DNA of 41,844 nucleotides, from the IMG/VR virus record IMGVR_UViG_3300021960_000168, positions 1 through 41,844 of that record; one strand, 5' to 3'. Shown in pieces: positions 14,865 through 23,036 of the stretch (positions are counted from its first letter, which is position 1; the number at the start of each line of letters is the position of its first letter). The DNA comes from a virus. The notes beneath the pieces were generated by a model, which saw nothing but the letters and a program-made list of their open reading frames with translations, was not told the origin of the DNA and searched no databases. A program made the position numbers and the translations under genes.

Positions 14865-15468
14865 CACCGACGAAAACAAAGTCACACATGTCTTAGCTGA
14901 GTCTCTTCCTTCGACTGACAAGCGGATAGCAACAAAGGTGCAGCTTTCAATGGCTGCTGACCACTACGTAGGGAAGATTTTCTCATCCCTTGTGAAAAAT
15001 GAAACCATCCTTGCAATCGGTCCAACTAAGCCGACACCTGATGGCGTACTTCAGATGCAGCCAATGCTTGTAGTGACACAAGATAATTGGGATGATCTTC
15101 TAGCTGTCAATCTTTATATTTCCACGGGTGGTCTTGGGCCTAAATCCGAGGAAAATCAAGTGGGTGATAACACTGTCACCAATCGATCACTTGCATGGCA
15201 AGATGAAAAGGGAGAAACAAATTGGTTCAAGCTCACTGCTTGGGACAAGCTCTCCACTCAACTTTCCGAGTTGCCACCTGGTACTCCCACCATCGCAATC
15301 GGACGTGTCAACACGTCTGAGAAGGAAGGCAAGAAGTATCTTAATTACGGGATAGATAAAGTTCTCTATCTACCTCGTTCCAAGAAAGCGGCACCCAAAC
15401 AAGCTGCCGACCCTGAAAAAGGCAAGGTAGCTACCGCCGCTCTTGGCTCTATTGACTTTTCTCTTTAA
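14821..15468 (+). CDS. SSB-like protein, probable tandem OB folds (215 aa)
   Basis: The start is GTG 14821 inside the end of the HNH-like gene. Residues 1-75 (IFTLGLRVTDTA...ILAIGPTKP) and 95-185 (SLAWQDEKGETNWFKLTAWDKLSTQL, TPTIAIGRVNT) each read as an OB fold; the second has the strand order and aromatic residues of single-stranded DNA-binding proteins. A flexible Lys/Ala/Pro linker follows, then the tail GSIDFSL, reminiscent of the acidic-hydrophobic SSB tip. It would coat replication intermediates and recruit the polymerase or nuclease. The match is by pattern rather than strong identity. Confidence 0.65.
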   Translation: MNIFTLGLRVTDTASTDENKVTHVLAESLPSTDKRIATKVQLSMAADHYVGKIFSSLVKNETILAIGPTKPTPDGVLQMQPMLVVTQDNWDDLLAVNLYISTGGLGPKSEENQVGDNTVTNRSLAWQDEKGETNWFKLTAWDKLSTQLSELPPGTPTIAIGRVNTSEKEGKKYLNYGIDKVLYLPRSKKAAPKQAADPEKGKVATAALGSIDFSL

Positions 15469-15476
15469 TCTGAATC

Positions 15477-16298
15477 ATGGTTTTTATTGCTGGCAAATTC
15501 TCTGCAGATGAAATCCTCTGTAACCTCCCGCCACACACACTTCGAATCGATCTTCAAAGTCGCGTTTGGAAGTCCGATACTGACTCTGAAGCTGCCATCA
15601 CCGACAGTAACGACAACGGCATACCGATTGAATTCATCCTTCTTGGTTTCACACCATATTTCGGTAACCTCGGGATGCGATCACATCAGGAGTTTATCCG
15701 GATTTCTTATATCGGTGTCAGTCCTTCTCATCGGTTACTCCCTCCTCGCTGTGTATGCACTAGCATTATCAGTGGTAAATCAAGTCAAAAAAACTTCATT
15801 ACGTATTTTCAGACGCTCTATAACAATAGAATCAACGTCAGTGAAGTCGTAACGTCCACGAAGTTTGTTCAAAAATCCTTCAACGAAAGGAATCCTGTAA
15901 CAGGTGAGGACGGCGCAAAGATTAACTACAACGTCTTAGAGTTTAAGGATCGTCCGACTCAAACTGATGAGGAGGCAAAACTCATCCAAGATGTTTCTGA
16001 GTGGCTCGAAGTTTCAGGAGATTTGGTGGCATCTGCATTACGCAGTACTATCTCCGGTTCTAATCTGGTTGAGCTTCCTTTCGGCCAAGACCATGCTTCA
16101 ATTAAAGAAGCATTTAAAGAACAGCATCCGATCTTAGAAGGCGGCTCTCCGCAGGGGCTCGCAGCTCTTCCAGCAGGTGCGGGTACCCCAGGTAAGTCTT
16201 CAGAAGCTCCCAAGCTTCCGGAGGCAAAAGCCGCTAAATCTAAAGAATTGACGGAAGAACAAAAAGCAGCTCTCAAGGCAGCTGGATTGGAAGTATAG
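15477..16298 (+). CDS. Hypothetical protein linked to the SSB-like gene (273 aa)
   Basis: The gene starts eight bases after the SSB-like gene and ends at a strong terminator, so the two share a transcript. The first 170 residues are mixed strands and helices, with conserved-looking aromatic segments (PIEFILLGFTPYFGN, YFQTLYNNRI). Then comes a Gly/Pro/Ala linker and a helical Lys/Glu/Ala tail (LTEEQKAALKAAGLEV). Domain plus flexible linker plus short tail suits a DNA-transaction protein. I cannot place the family. Confidence 0.55.
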   Translation: MVFIAGKFSADEILCNLPPHTLRIDLQSRVWKSDTDSEAAITDSNDNGIPIEFILLGFTPYFGNLGMRSHQEFIRISYIGVSPSHRLLPPRCVCTSIISGKSSQKNFITYFQTLYNNRINVSEVVTSTKFVQKSFNERNPVTGEDGAKINYNVLEFKDRPTQTDEEAKLIQDVSEWLEVSGDLVASALRSTISGSNLVELPFGQDHASIKEAFKEQHPILEGGSPQGLAALPAGAGTPGKSSEAPKLPEAKAAKSKELTEEQKAALKAAGLEV

Positions 16299-16332
16299 TT
16301 CTTTTGAGGTGGGGAAGCCTCTAAGGGTAACT

Positions 16333-16363
16333 AGAGTGTGTTTGCAAATACACACTCTTTTTT
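16333..16363. terminator. Rho-independent terminator, probably bidirectional
   Basis: AGAGTGTGT (16333-16341) pairs with ACACACTCT (16350-16358), and T residues run to 16363. It ends the + strand transcript after 16298. Its A-rich left side is weaker on the other strand, but the convergent nblA-like gene stops at its edge (16362), so it may serve both directions. Confidence 0.8.
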
Positions 16364-16565
16364 ATTGTCCGTACCGGATTAAGTCACCAAACGATGGAAG
16401 CTCCACGTCGTTCTCAAGGCAATACTTAATTACGTTCTCTAAGAGTTTGCCGCGTATCAAATAATTTGCATGTGTTAGCTTGATGCATATATCTCTTTCC
16501 TCGTCGTCCATCTGACTAAGACTGGTTACGAACCGTCTATGTGCGAACTGTTCCTCTAAACTCAT
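16362..16565 (-). CDS. nblA: NblA-like phycobilisome-degradation protein (67 aa)
   Basis: NblA binds phycobilisomes and directs them to the Clp protease; some cyanophages carry it. The first 40 residues match the family's spacing: SLEEQF at the start, RRF five residues later, Met 12 residues after the Phe, Glu three after that, and IR where the family has a conserved (V/I)(R/K). The usual consensus is SLEQxF...F...M..EQAQ...(V/I)R. The AQ pair is not conserved, and a 17-residue tail is extra. I use ATG 16565; a GTG at 16607 would add 14 residues. It is the only minus-strand gene in the first 21.6 kb, suggesting separate control. Confidence 0.6.
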   Translation of the reverse strand: MSLEEQFAHRRFVTSLSQMDDEERDICIKLTHANYLIRGKLLENVIKYCLENDVELPSFGDLIRYGQ

Positions 16566-17136
16566 GTGGGAGCAAAGTTTACCTAGGAGAACATCTGCTT
16601 TGTCCACGTTCTACCAAGTCCCAAAATACATATTCGATCCTATTGCGGAATCTGGGATTGTTTCTGGATCAGTCTTACTTCCTTACGACGAAAGTTTTGA
16701 ACTCACTACTCAAGTAAGGAACTCAGGCATAACTGATATTACTACAAACACTTCAGTGGACAATGTTACTGATATAAACTGGTGGTCTGAGAAAAAAGAT
16801 AAGTTCGACTGGATAATTGCTGTGACACAGGGGACAAAAGAAATAACTTCTTGGGTTACTGAGTGTGGGATTCAGACCGCTTCAAAGGGGATCTGTATCC
16901 TCGACAGACTGACTTTTTTAGAACCTACGAGGACTCGCCAAGACTTTCTTAAAGAAGCAGCTCTCGAGAATATTAAAATTTTAAGTCCTCGCCCGTCATT
17001 TCGTGACGATAAAAAGTCTTTAAAAGACTCTGTAACTTCTGCGTGGTTTGTTTTTAGAAGACAAGGATCAGCACTTATAAAGACAAATGTGGATTTCGAA
17101 GTAGGCTGGCACAGACCAAAAAATTTAAAATTGTGA
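16564..17136 (+). CDS. Degenerate Dam-like adenine methyltransferase homologue (190 aa)
   Basis: The layout follows small phage N6-adenine methyltransferases. FDPIAESGIVS (near residue 23) stands where the SAM-binding E-P-C-A-G-x-G loop would be. ICILDRLTFLEPTRTR (near 109) matches the hydrophobic strand LxxLxFLE-x-R. ILSPRPSF and TSAWFVFRR (near 138-162) match the family's RPSF and AWFVW segments. The catalytic (N/D)PP(Y/F) is missing: the corresponding place reads IIAVTQGTK. I infer a binding-only or inactive protein. ATG 16564 shares a CATG with the divergent nblA start; TTG 16600 is an alternative start. Confidence 0.55.
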   Translation: MWEQSLPRRTSALSTFYQVPKYIFDPIAESGIVSGSVLLPYDESFELTTQVRNSGITDITTNTSVDNVTDINWWSEKKDKFDWIIAVTQGTKEITSWVTECGIQTASKGICILDRLTFLEPTRTRQDFLKEAALENIKILSPRPSFRDDKKSLKDSVTSAWFVFRRQGSALIKTNVDFEVGWHRPKNLKL

Positions 17137-17435
17137 GTAAGCCATTAACAGAGACCCTAAACCACATTGCAAAACTCTTGGAAGAGCAGAACTGCAAACT
17201 AGATAACATCATTGCACTACAAACAAGTAATCAATTGCTTACTGAGTGCATAGACCCTTTGGGGAATGCTAGAACTGCTGAGGAGTGTGCAGACATTACT
17301 CTGGAAGCATTTTCTTCAGCACTGTGTTTGATGCCTCAACTAGAGCAGCGAAACAAAGAGTATCAGTACCAAAAGCAAGAATTTTTTATAGATGATGACG
17401 CAGATGAAAGTAATGGTATCTCAAGTATGTTCTAG
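17133..17435 (+). CDS. Hypothetical protein (100 aa)
   Basis: The GTG start at 17133 overlaps the upstream stop. The N-terminus is helical (LTETLNHIAKLLEEQNCKLDNIIAL), the middle has three Cys residues, and the end is strongly acidic (FIDDDADESNG). It could be a small helical adaptor. No family is recognised. The gene is followed by a well-formed ribosome-binding site for the nuclease gene. Confidence 0.5.
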   Translation: MSKPLTETLNHIAKLLEEQNCKLDNIIALQTSNQLLTECIDPLGNARTAEECADITLEAFSSALCLMPQLEQRNKEYQYQKQEFFIDDDADESNGISSMF

Positions 17436-17443
17436 ACTTTTAA

Positions 17444-17450
17444 AAGGAGA
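17444..17450 (+). promoter_or_regulatory. Strong Shine-Dalgarno sequence deciding the nuclease start
   Basis: AAGGAGA lies nine bases before GTG 17460, an ideal distance. Most genes in this window lack such a site and rely on overlaps, so this one stands out and supports the GTG start. Confidence 0.6.
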
Positions 17451-17459
17451 ATAAACACA

Positions 17460-18233
17460 GTGTCAGATACTAGAGTAGTAATCAACGGAAAGAGACACTA
17501 CATCTGTAACGGTGTAGCCAAACCTCTTCCTTCTGTTACAACGATACTAAGCTCTACTGCTTCAGAGGCTAATAGGAAAAAACTTGAGCACTGGAACAAG
17601 ATGAACCCAGGTGTAGCGGACAAAGCCGCAGAGAGAGGCACTTGGATACATAACAGCGTCGAAGATTATATAAGAGGTTTACGCGTAATCCCACCCGATT
17701 ACTACAGCTTGTTTTGGGAGGGCGTTCCAGAGTTATTGGATAACCTTCTAGACGGTGGGAGAGTACTGTGGTCTGAGAAGCCTTTTAATCAACCTGCATG
17801 GTCTAAGTACGTAGGAGACGACGGAGTAGGCAGAATTCATTATTATGACGAAAATACTGGTCATGGGTACGCAGGCTGTTGTGACCTTATTTATATGAAT
17901 CAAAATGCAGAAATTATTCTTGCAGATTTCAAAACTAGCAATGGACCTTACTCTTCCAGATTCCCGAATAAAAAATCTGGTGTAGATGAAAAAACTAAGA
18001 AAGCGCTTATATCTGGTGTCTTTAAAACTAAAAAAACGAGACTTCAGTTGGCCGCGTATAAGGCAGCTGCAGAAGCTTGCTTAGGCATAAAAATAGATAA
18101 AACTCAGATAATCGTGACCACAGCGATAAAAGAATTTAACACTCAGATTTTTACCTTTGGCCCTGATGACGTTGAAAAAGACGAGATTTCATGGTTTGAG
18201 GTCGTGCGACAGTACTACGAAAACCAGAATTAA
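17460..18233 (+). CDS. PD-(D/E)XK exonuclease, RecB/Cas4-like (257 aa)
   Basis: The nuclease core is visible in order: RGTWIHNSVEDYI (near residues 60-72) with the conserved His, AGCCDLIY (near 138) with the first metal-binding Asp, ILADFKTS (near 151) giving the D-x-K motif, and RLQLAAYKAAAE (near 195) giving the Q-x3-Y motif. These define the RecB/Cas4-like branch, which degrades or trims DNA ends in recombination. There is no Cys cluster as in Cas4. It lies between the SSB-like gene and the primase-helicase, fitting a recombination-replication module. The length is typical of single-domain phage exonucleases. Confidence 0.85.
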   Translation: MSDTRVVINGKRHYICNGVAKPLPSVTTILSSTASEANRKKLEHWNKMNPGVADKAAERGTWIHNSVEDYIRGLRVIPPDYYSLFWEGVPELLDNLLDGGRVLWSEKPFNQPAWSKYVGDDGVGRIHYYDENTGHGYAGCCDLIYMNQNAEIILADFKTSNGPYSSRFPNKKSGVDEKTKKALISGVFKTKKTRLQLAAYKAAAEACLGIKIDKTQIIVTTAIKEFNTQIFTFGPDDVEKDEISWFEVVRQYYENQN

Positions 18234-18347
18234 GGCTCTACTCGGCGTAGAATCAGTCAACAAGGCAGAGCGGAAGAGGTGTTTTAAGCTTCTCTTGAGC
18301 TTTTAACGTCTAAAACCAGGCATACTACATACGCGTCAAGGTACCTA
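18234..18347 (+). other. Leader of the primase-helicase gene with small stems
   Basis: This 114-base gap holds no gene. TCTAC (18237-18241) pairs with GTAGA (18247-18251); the alternative GCTCT (18235-18239) pairs with AGAGC (18267-18271). AAGCT (18286-18290) and AGCTT (18298-18302) form a weak stem followed by TTTT, possibly a weak terminator or attenuator. No convincing promoter is visible. Confidence 0.3.
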
Positions 18348-21149
18348 ATGAACTTCATTTGCTCTGTAAATACGAGTGTCATTCCTCATCTCCACCCAGA
18401 GCAGGGCAAGATTGCCAAAGGAGGGAACTTTTCAGCGTTTAACTCAGGCTGGGAATCCAAAGATGTCACATCCCAAGAATTATCGACGATTCTTTCGACT
18501 CAGGCTGGGCTTTGCGCTTGGCATTTAATTAACGGACAACGAAAGGCTAGTGGTACTGGGGTACTTCAAGCTGGACTAATTATTATCGACATTGACAATC
18601 AGGCAGAAGGTAAAGATGAGAACGGAAACAAGATTCAAAAGCAAGAATTAACTCCGGAAGAAGCTCTTGAATTAGATATATGTAAAAAGTATCTAACAAT
18701 TGGATATCACTCACCTTCTGATTCTCCTGGGTGGCCAAGATTTAGGTTGGTATTTGGGCTTGGTAAAGCAATCATCGATCCTCAGTTTTATCAATGGTTT
18801 AATAAACAAATTCTTAAACAAATACCTGGATCAGACATAAGAGCTACGACTGTACCCAATCTTTTCTATGGTCCTAAAAATAAAGAGTGCATATTCGCCA
18901 CGACTGACAAGTTCATACCAGAAGAAGTCATAAACGAAGGTTTTAGGTCGTACAGTTCACTTCCTGTACAAAATTTAGAAGAGGCTGGTGACCCAGAGCA
19001 AGCTATTGACAATGTCGTAATCCGAGCAAACGGTATCGATATTGAAAAACTTGTATCTTCTTCTGTAAGGTCTGTTCTTGCTGGTGAGGAAGTCTCTGAC
19101 CGCAGCTCGACGATGGCCACGGTATTTAAGGAATTGATCGGTTGGAGCAACTGGCTTAAAGAGCAACACATTGCATCATGCGTATCACCCTTGACAATAG
19201 CTCAGGATGCGTTCCATAATATATATGACTACCCTCACAGCTGCGATGGTAAATTCTCGCGGATTTTAAATTCAATCCGCAACCCCGAGGAGCTCCTACC
19301 TGCTGTCTCATTGGCTTCTGAGCATGGAGACCTCGGCATCTGGAAAAAAATCAGACGCGTCAAAAAGTCTGTATTTGACAGTCACGCGTCAGAAGAGGTG
19401 AAGGATCGTTTAGCAGCTCTTAAAAAAGAAGCAGCTGTCAATGCCGTTATGAATATGGCGGAGTTCAGTCTCAACAACCTTGAGTCTGATTATGACGAAC
19501 CAGAATCAACATCAAAATCAACACCAACATCAACATCAACATCAACACTTAAGGAAAACCAAGTGAATACTCCAGCCACCCCAGCTCAATTGGTCTCACT
19601 TCAGGCTGGTTCAAGGAACCGAGAGTTCAGCGAGAATGACATCGCCACGCTCATTGTCAACAATCAAGGTGACAACTTTATTTATGACAGTAATTTAGAT
19701 CAGTTCTATCACTACGACGACGATCTTGATATCTGGTATTTTCAGGATGAACAGCATATAAAAAGAAGAATTGTGCTCGCCCTGGATGCTCTAATTGCAG
19801 GTGGGGCACTTCCTAAATACAACAGCGCAACTATCAGTAGCGTTTTCGGAATCCTTAAAGCAAAGCTTCTTAAATCTGCTGAAGGAGGTCGTCGCAGCAT
19901 TTGGAGCAAGTCGTTTGGTTTTATTCCATTCCGAAATGGAGTCTTGTGTACTAAAACTTTTAAGTTTTCGGAGGGTAAACAAAAAGATCTCTTTCTTAGG
20001 CACAAGCTTGCTTACGAGTACAACACGAGCGCAGAGTGTCCTGAGTTCATGAAATGGATCAAAGGTGCCCTTGATAAGGATCAAGAGAAACTAATCCAAG
20101 CTTTTGCTAGAGCACTCCTCACAGGCTATACAGCTGGCGAGAGATTCCTTCACCTTGTCGGCCCTGGTGGTACTGGTAAGTCAACCATGCAGCAGCTAAT
20201 GGTTGCGCTTGCTGGTTTCCACGGAACTCACACTTCGAGCTTGGAGGTCATTGAGACCAACAAGTTTGAGTCCTACAACCTCATCGGGAAGCGATTACTC
20301 CTCCTTACGGACGAAAGCAACTACAACAAGCGAATGGATGTACTCAAAAAACTTACATCTGCTTCTGACACCCTTCGCGCTGAACGAAAGTACGGAAAAG
20401 AAATCATCAGCTTTAAACCTGAATGTTTAGTTTGTATCGCCAGTAATGAGCACATCACATCAAATGATTCCAGCAGTGGACTGGAAAGAAGGCGACTTAC
20501 AATCGTTATGGACAAAGTCGTTGACCCCAGTAAACGTACAGAACTTATAAGTGTTTTTGAGGATCGAATTGAAGGGTCCTTTGTTCCCGAGATGAGTGGG
20601 ATTGTCAGTTGGGCTCTCTCAATGGACTACGCAATTATGAAAGATATTCTTGCGAACCCTACTAAGCATGTCCCGTCGCTCAACAAAACCAACATCGAAG
20701 CACTACTCTTTAACAATCAATTTATAGCTTGGCTTAACGATTGTTGCTTATACGCACCTAACACAATAACGCCTGTAGGTGCTGGTGCTCGTAAGCCTAA
20801 TACAGACGAGGGAGAAAAAGGTATGTACGTTTCCAACGCCTATGGTGCGTTATACCCTTCTTATGCAAATTTCTGTAAATCATGTGGTTACAAACCTGCG
20901 GCTAAACACCGTTTTGTTGAGCGCACCAAAGAAGCTCTAACTAATATCCTGAAACTCCCTGGCACTAAGGTTGTGTTAAATGACGGTATTCCGGGGATAA
21001 AAGGGCTGCGACTCAAGGCATATGATCTAAACTCCGATCGTGCTGCAAAAGGTCCGGAGCGTCTGCCCACACCTGTGGAATTTGCTCAGGACATGAGCAC
21101 CAATCGCTGGGAAACTTCTTTTCAAAAACATGACACGCCTAAATCCTAG
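18348..21149 (+). CDS. Primase-polymerase fused to D5-like SF3 helicase (933 aa)
   Basis: The N-terminal 200 residues resemble an archaeo-eukaryotic primase: GLIIIDIDN (near 75-83) with the D-x-D pair, YHSPSDSPGWPRFRLVFGL (near 120-138) and DIRATTVPNLFYG (near 162). A flexible Ser/Thr/Pro linker follows near 385-400. From about 570 comes a D5/SF3 helicase: Walker A GPGGTGKST (near 605), Walker B RLLLLTDES (near 650), sensor CIASNE, and arginine finger GLERRRLTI (near 710). The protein would prime and unwind the phage replication fork. Its end overlaps the next gene by 20 bases. Length and order are typical of phage primase-helicases. Confidence 0.85.
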   Translation: MNFICSVNTSVIPHLHPEQGKIAKGGNFSAFNSGWESKDVTSQELSTILSTQAGLCAWHLINGQRKASGTGVLQAGLIIIDIDNQAEGKDENGNKIQKQELTPEEALELDICKKYLTIGYHSPSDSPGWPRFRLVFGLGKAIIDPQFYQWFNKQILKQIPGSDIRATTVPNLFYGPKNKECIFATTDKFIPEEVINEGFRSYSSLPVQNLEEAGDPEQAIDNVVIRANGIDIEKLVSSSVRSVLAGEEVSDRSSTMATVFKELIGWSNWLKEQHIASCVSPLTIAQDAFHNIYDYPHSCDGKFSRILNSIRNPEELLPAVSLASEHGDLGIWKKIRRVKKSVFDSHASEEVKDRLAALKKEAAVNAVMNMAEFSLNNLESDYDEPESTSKSTPTSTSTSTLKENQVNTPATPAQLVSLQAGSRNREFSENDIATLIVNNQGDNFIYDSNLDQFYHYDDDLDIWYFQDEQHIKRRIVLALDALIAGGALPKYNSATISSVFGILKAKLLKSAEGGRRSIWSKSFGFIPFRNGVLCTKTFKFSEGKQKDLFLRHKLAYEYNTSAECPEFMKWIKGALDKDQEKLIQAFARALLTGYTAGERFLHLVGPGGTGKSTMQQLMVALAGFHGTHTSSLEVIETNKFESYNLIGKRLLLLTDESNYNKRMDVLKKLTSASDTLRAERKYGKEIISFKPECLVCIASNEHITSNDSSSGLERRRLTIVMDKVVDPSKRTELISVFEDRIEGSFVPEMSGIVSWALSMDYAIMKDILANPTKHVPSLNKTNIEALLFNNQFIAWLNDCCLYAPNTITPVGAGARKPNTDEGEKGMYVSNAYGALYPSYANFCKSCGYKPAAKHRFVERTKEALTNILKLPGTKVVLNDGIPGIKGLRLKAYDLNSDRAAKGPERLPTPVEFAQDMSTNRWETSFQKHDTPKS
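19505..19547 (+). repeat. ATCAAC microsatellite in the primase linker
   Basis: Repeated ATCAAC/ACCAAC units encode the Ser/Thr/Pro linker between the primase and helicase parts. The best copies are three near-perfect units at about 19527-19547. Six-base units keep the frame, so length changes would alter only the linker. Confidence 0.6.
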
Positions 21150-21687
21150 TTTTCTTTTGGCAACAGCAGTTGGCGCTGCAGCTAGTATCGCCACGGCAAT
21201 TACTGCTCCTCAGTTTGTCGGGGGAGGTTTAGCTTTCACTGGTGGTCTTATCGGAGGAGCTGCTATTGCCAAGGAACGATCTCTTAAGGCTTCCCTTGAA
21301 CAAGAAAAAACAACACGTGTCACTCAGACATTTACGAGTCTTTACGAAATAAACCGGGGAATCATAGAGCCCGTACAGCTTGCTTTTCTTTCGAATATTC
21401 CCTTGAGTCGCGCTGATTCGTTCTTGACGACCTTGGCAGAAGCAAACAACGGTCAGAAAGTTACTGTTAAAGACGGTTTAACTGTCGTCTTTGCTTTTCC
21501 GCACAGCTCCGCTGCTTTAGACGAGCTTACTCAAAACGCTCAAAAATGGGCTGCAGCTCAGACTCAACAATTAAACGATGAGTTACTCCAGCATAAAAAA
21601 CTAATCCAGGTTTATCAAATGCAAGCTCAACAGCAATCTCAGGTTAAGGCTAGCCCCAGCCCTTGGGAGAACGTAAACCCTACTTAA
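21130..21687 (+). CDS. Membrane-anchored Gln-rich protein (185 aa)
   Basis: Residues 7-47 form one or two hydrophobic Gly/Ala segments (LLATAVGAAASIATAI, GGGLAFTGGLIGGAAI), followed by a soluble domain with short strands and a long Gln-rich helix at the C-terminus (QLNDELLQHKKLIQVYQMQAQQQ). It overlaps the primase-helicase gene by 20 bases and converges on thyX with an eight-base 3' overlap. A role in tethering replication to the membrane is possible but only a guess. No family is recognised. Confidence 0.55.
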   Translation: MTRLNPSFLLATAVGAAASIATAITAPQFVGGGLAFTGGLIGGAAIAKERSLKASLEQEKTTRVTQTFTSLYEINRGIIEPVQLAFLSNIPLSRADSFLTTLAEANNGQKVTVKDGLTVVFAFPHSSAALDELTQNAQKWAAAQTQQLNDELLQHKKLIQVYQMQAQQQSQVKASPSPWENVNPT

Positions 21688-22378
21688 GAAAATCCCAGCC
21701 AGCTAAACCTTTATCTTCTTCCCGTGCTTTTTTAACTGCTTCCACGACCACGGGGAGTTTATCCTTCAAAGATCTGCCTATACAGCGAACAATGGCACGG
21801 TGTTCGTGTTGCGTATCCTCCTTACCTCTTAAGCCTACGTAGTGGACGAAACTACGAATAGTTCCGGAAATGTGAAGTTTGGTTGGTGTGTAAAGAGGCA
21901 AAATATTTCTCGCACACTCACGTGCAACACCTCTTCTAAGCATCTCGTTATAAAGATCTTGCACGTGGGTGTCAATAATTTCAAGCCTGTCCCAAAACTC
22001 CTGATGTAGATATAACGGTAATTGGCTCTCTGAAACCTGCCTATTAGTCTTTCCTTGATACCTTAAATCAAATTGAAAAGGTTTCTCTTCAACGCTAAGT
22101 ATCTCGTTAGGGTTGCAGTATCTTTGACTCGTTTCTTGAAACGTGAAACTCCTATGACGCAAAATTTGAGGTGATATCGCCCGAGTCGTAATAACTTCGA
22201 AGCTAGCAGACGCTTGCTCAAGAATCGACCAATGTCCGTGCTTTATACAGAAGGAGACCAGACCGGCGTAATCTTCTTTGTCCGGATCCTTTGAAGAGAC
22301 ACGAGCGTGACGCGCAATTACTTTTTCTGCATCTGGTGTGATCCAGTCAAGCGAAGCCGTATGCAGAGTTTTATGCAC
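21680..22378 (-). CDS. thyX: FAD-dependent thymidylate synthase ThyX (232 aa)
   Basis: ThyX makes dTMP from dUMP using methylene-tetrahydrofolate and FAD. The signature R-H-R-x7-S is present: RHRSFTFQETSQRY (near residues 74-87), with Ser and Arg of the active site. HGHWSILEQASASFEV (near 47) and RNILPLYTPTKLHISGTIRSFVHYV (near 158-182, in two parts) match the family's N- and C-terminal folate and nucleotide sites. The start is GTG 22378, one base overlapping the TAG of the 46-residue gene upstream. Together with dcd it would supply thymidine nucleotides. It is the promoter-distal gene of the minus-strand block. Confidence 0.95.
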   Translation of the reverse strand: MHKTLHTASLDWITPDAEKVIARHARVSSKDPDKEDYAGLVSFCIKHGHWSILEQASASFEVITTRAISPQILRHRSFTFQETSQRYCNPNEILSVEEKPFQFDLRYQGKTNRQVSESQLPLYLHQEFWDRLEIIDTHVQDLYNEMLRRGVARECARNILPLYTPTKLHISGTIRSFVHYVGLRGKEDTQHEHRAIVRCIGRSLKDKLPVVVEAVKKAREEDKGLAGWDFLK

Positions 22379-22518
22379 TAACTACGTGGGAATGTCTGCT
22401 GATATCGTAGCCGCGCAGTGATTTCCCGTGGGTTTGCAACCATTCGTTTCACACCTTCAGGCCCTTGACCCAAACGCACACCAGCCATACGCGTCACATC
22501 TGCTTGAGAAGACATCAT
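22378..22518 (-). CDS. Small basic protein coupled to thyX (46 aa)
   Basis: A 46-codon frame begins with ATGATG at 22518. Its first ATG overlaps the TGA of the upstream gene, and its TAG shares a base with the thyX GTG, so both junctions are coupled. The product (start MMSSQADVTRMAGVR, end ARLRYQQTFPRS) is basic and soluble. The perfect fit between two genes is the main support. No family is recognised. Confidence 0.65.
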   Translation of the reverse strand: MMSSQADVTRMAGVRLGQGPEGVKRMVANPREITARLRYQQTFPRS

Positions 22519-23027
22519 TTGCTTTTAGGTGGAATATTAGAGAAGGGAAGATTATCAGGCATGTTATAACTTTGACTTACCATATTCACCGTCGGATCTT
22601 GGCCGTTAATAAAGTTCTGACGAGGATTAGTTGTAAGAGTTTTTAGCTGTATACGAAGCTCAGGATCCAAGGTGTTTTGTTCTTTCAACATATAATCTGC
22701 TTGAGACATATCCATTGGACGCATTGGCATAACCACGTCGCGGTGGTTATAACCGGCTGGTCCTGTCAACTGTTGACTTGGGACAATATTGCCCTTATTA
22801 AAATCCGTGGGGCCTACGGGTGCGCGAGCATACTCTCCGTGATCAACTTGATACTGAGAGTAAACTCTATTAACGTTGTCAATACCAGTAGCTCTATTTA
22901 ACTCAATAGACTGCGCGGTGTTTTGATAATTCGCAGGCGAAACCATTTGCGACGAGCCGATAGGTTTTACTCGCTCAGCCATGGGACCGAGTCCACCGGG
23001 GCGTTGTAAGAAATTAGGCTTTTCCAT
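22515..23027 (-). CDS. Hypothetical Pro/Gln/Asn-rich protein, possibly structural (170 aa)
   Basis: The protein is low in hydrophobic core and rich in Pro, Gln, Asn and Met (VVMPMRPMDMSQ, PSQQLTGPAGYNHRD), suggesting an extended or disordered virion or scaffold-type protein. It is preceded by the small HNH-like gene after a nine-base gap and followed by an ATGA overlap. No domain is recognised. Operon context with lysis genes does not define its role. Confidence 0.5.
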   Translation of the reverse strand: MEKPNFLQRPGGLGPMAERVKPIGSSQMVSPANYQNTAQSIELNRATGIDNVNRVYSQYQVDHGEYARAPVGPTDFNKGNIVPSQQLTGPAGYNHRDVVMPMRPMDMSQADYMLKEQNTLDPELRIQLKTLTTNPRQNFINGQDPTVNMVSQSYNMPDNLPFSNIPPKSK

Positions 23028-23036
23028 TTTCCTATC

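Noticed and set aside
22428-22646. + strand frame antisense to the thyX operon
   Set aside because: It crosses two coupled minus-strand genes and lacks protein-like composition.
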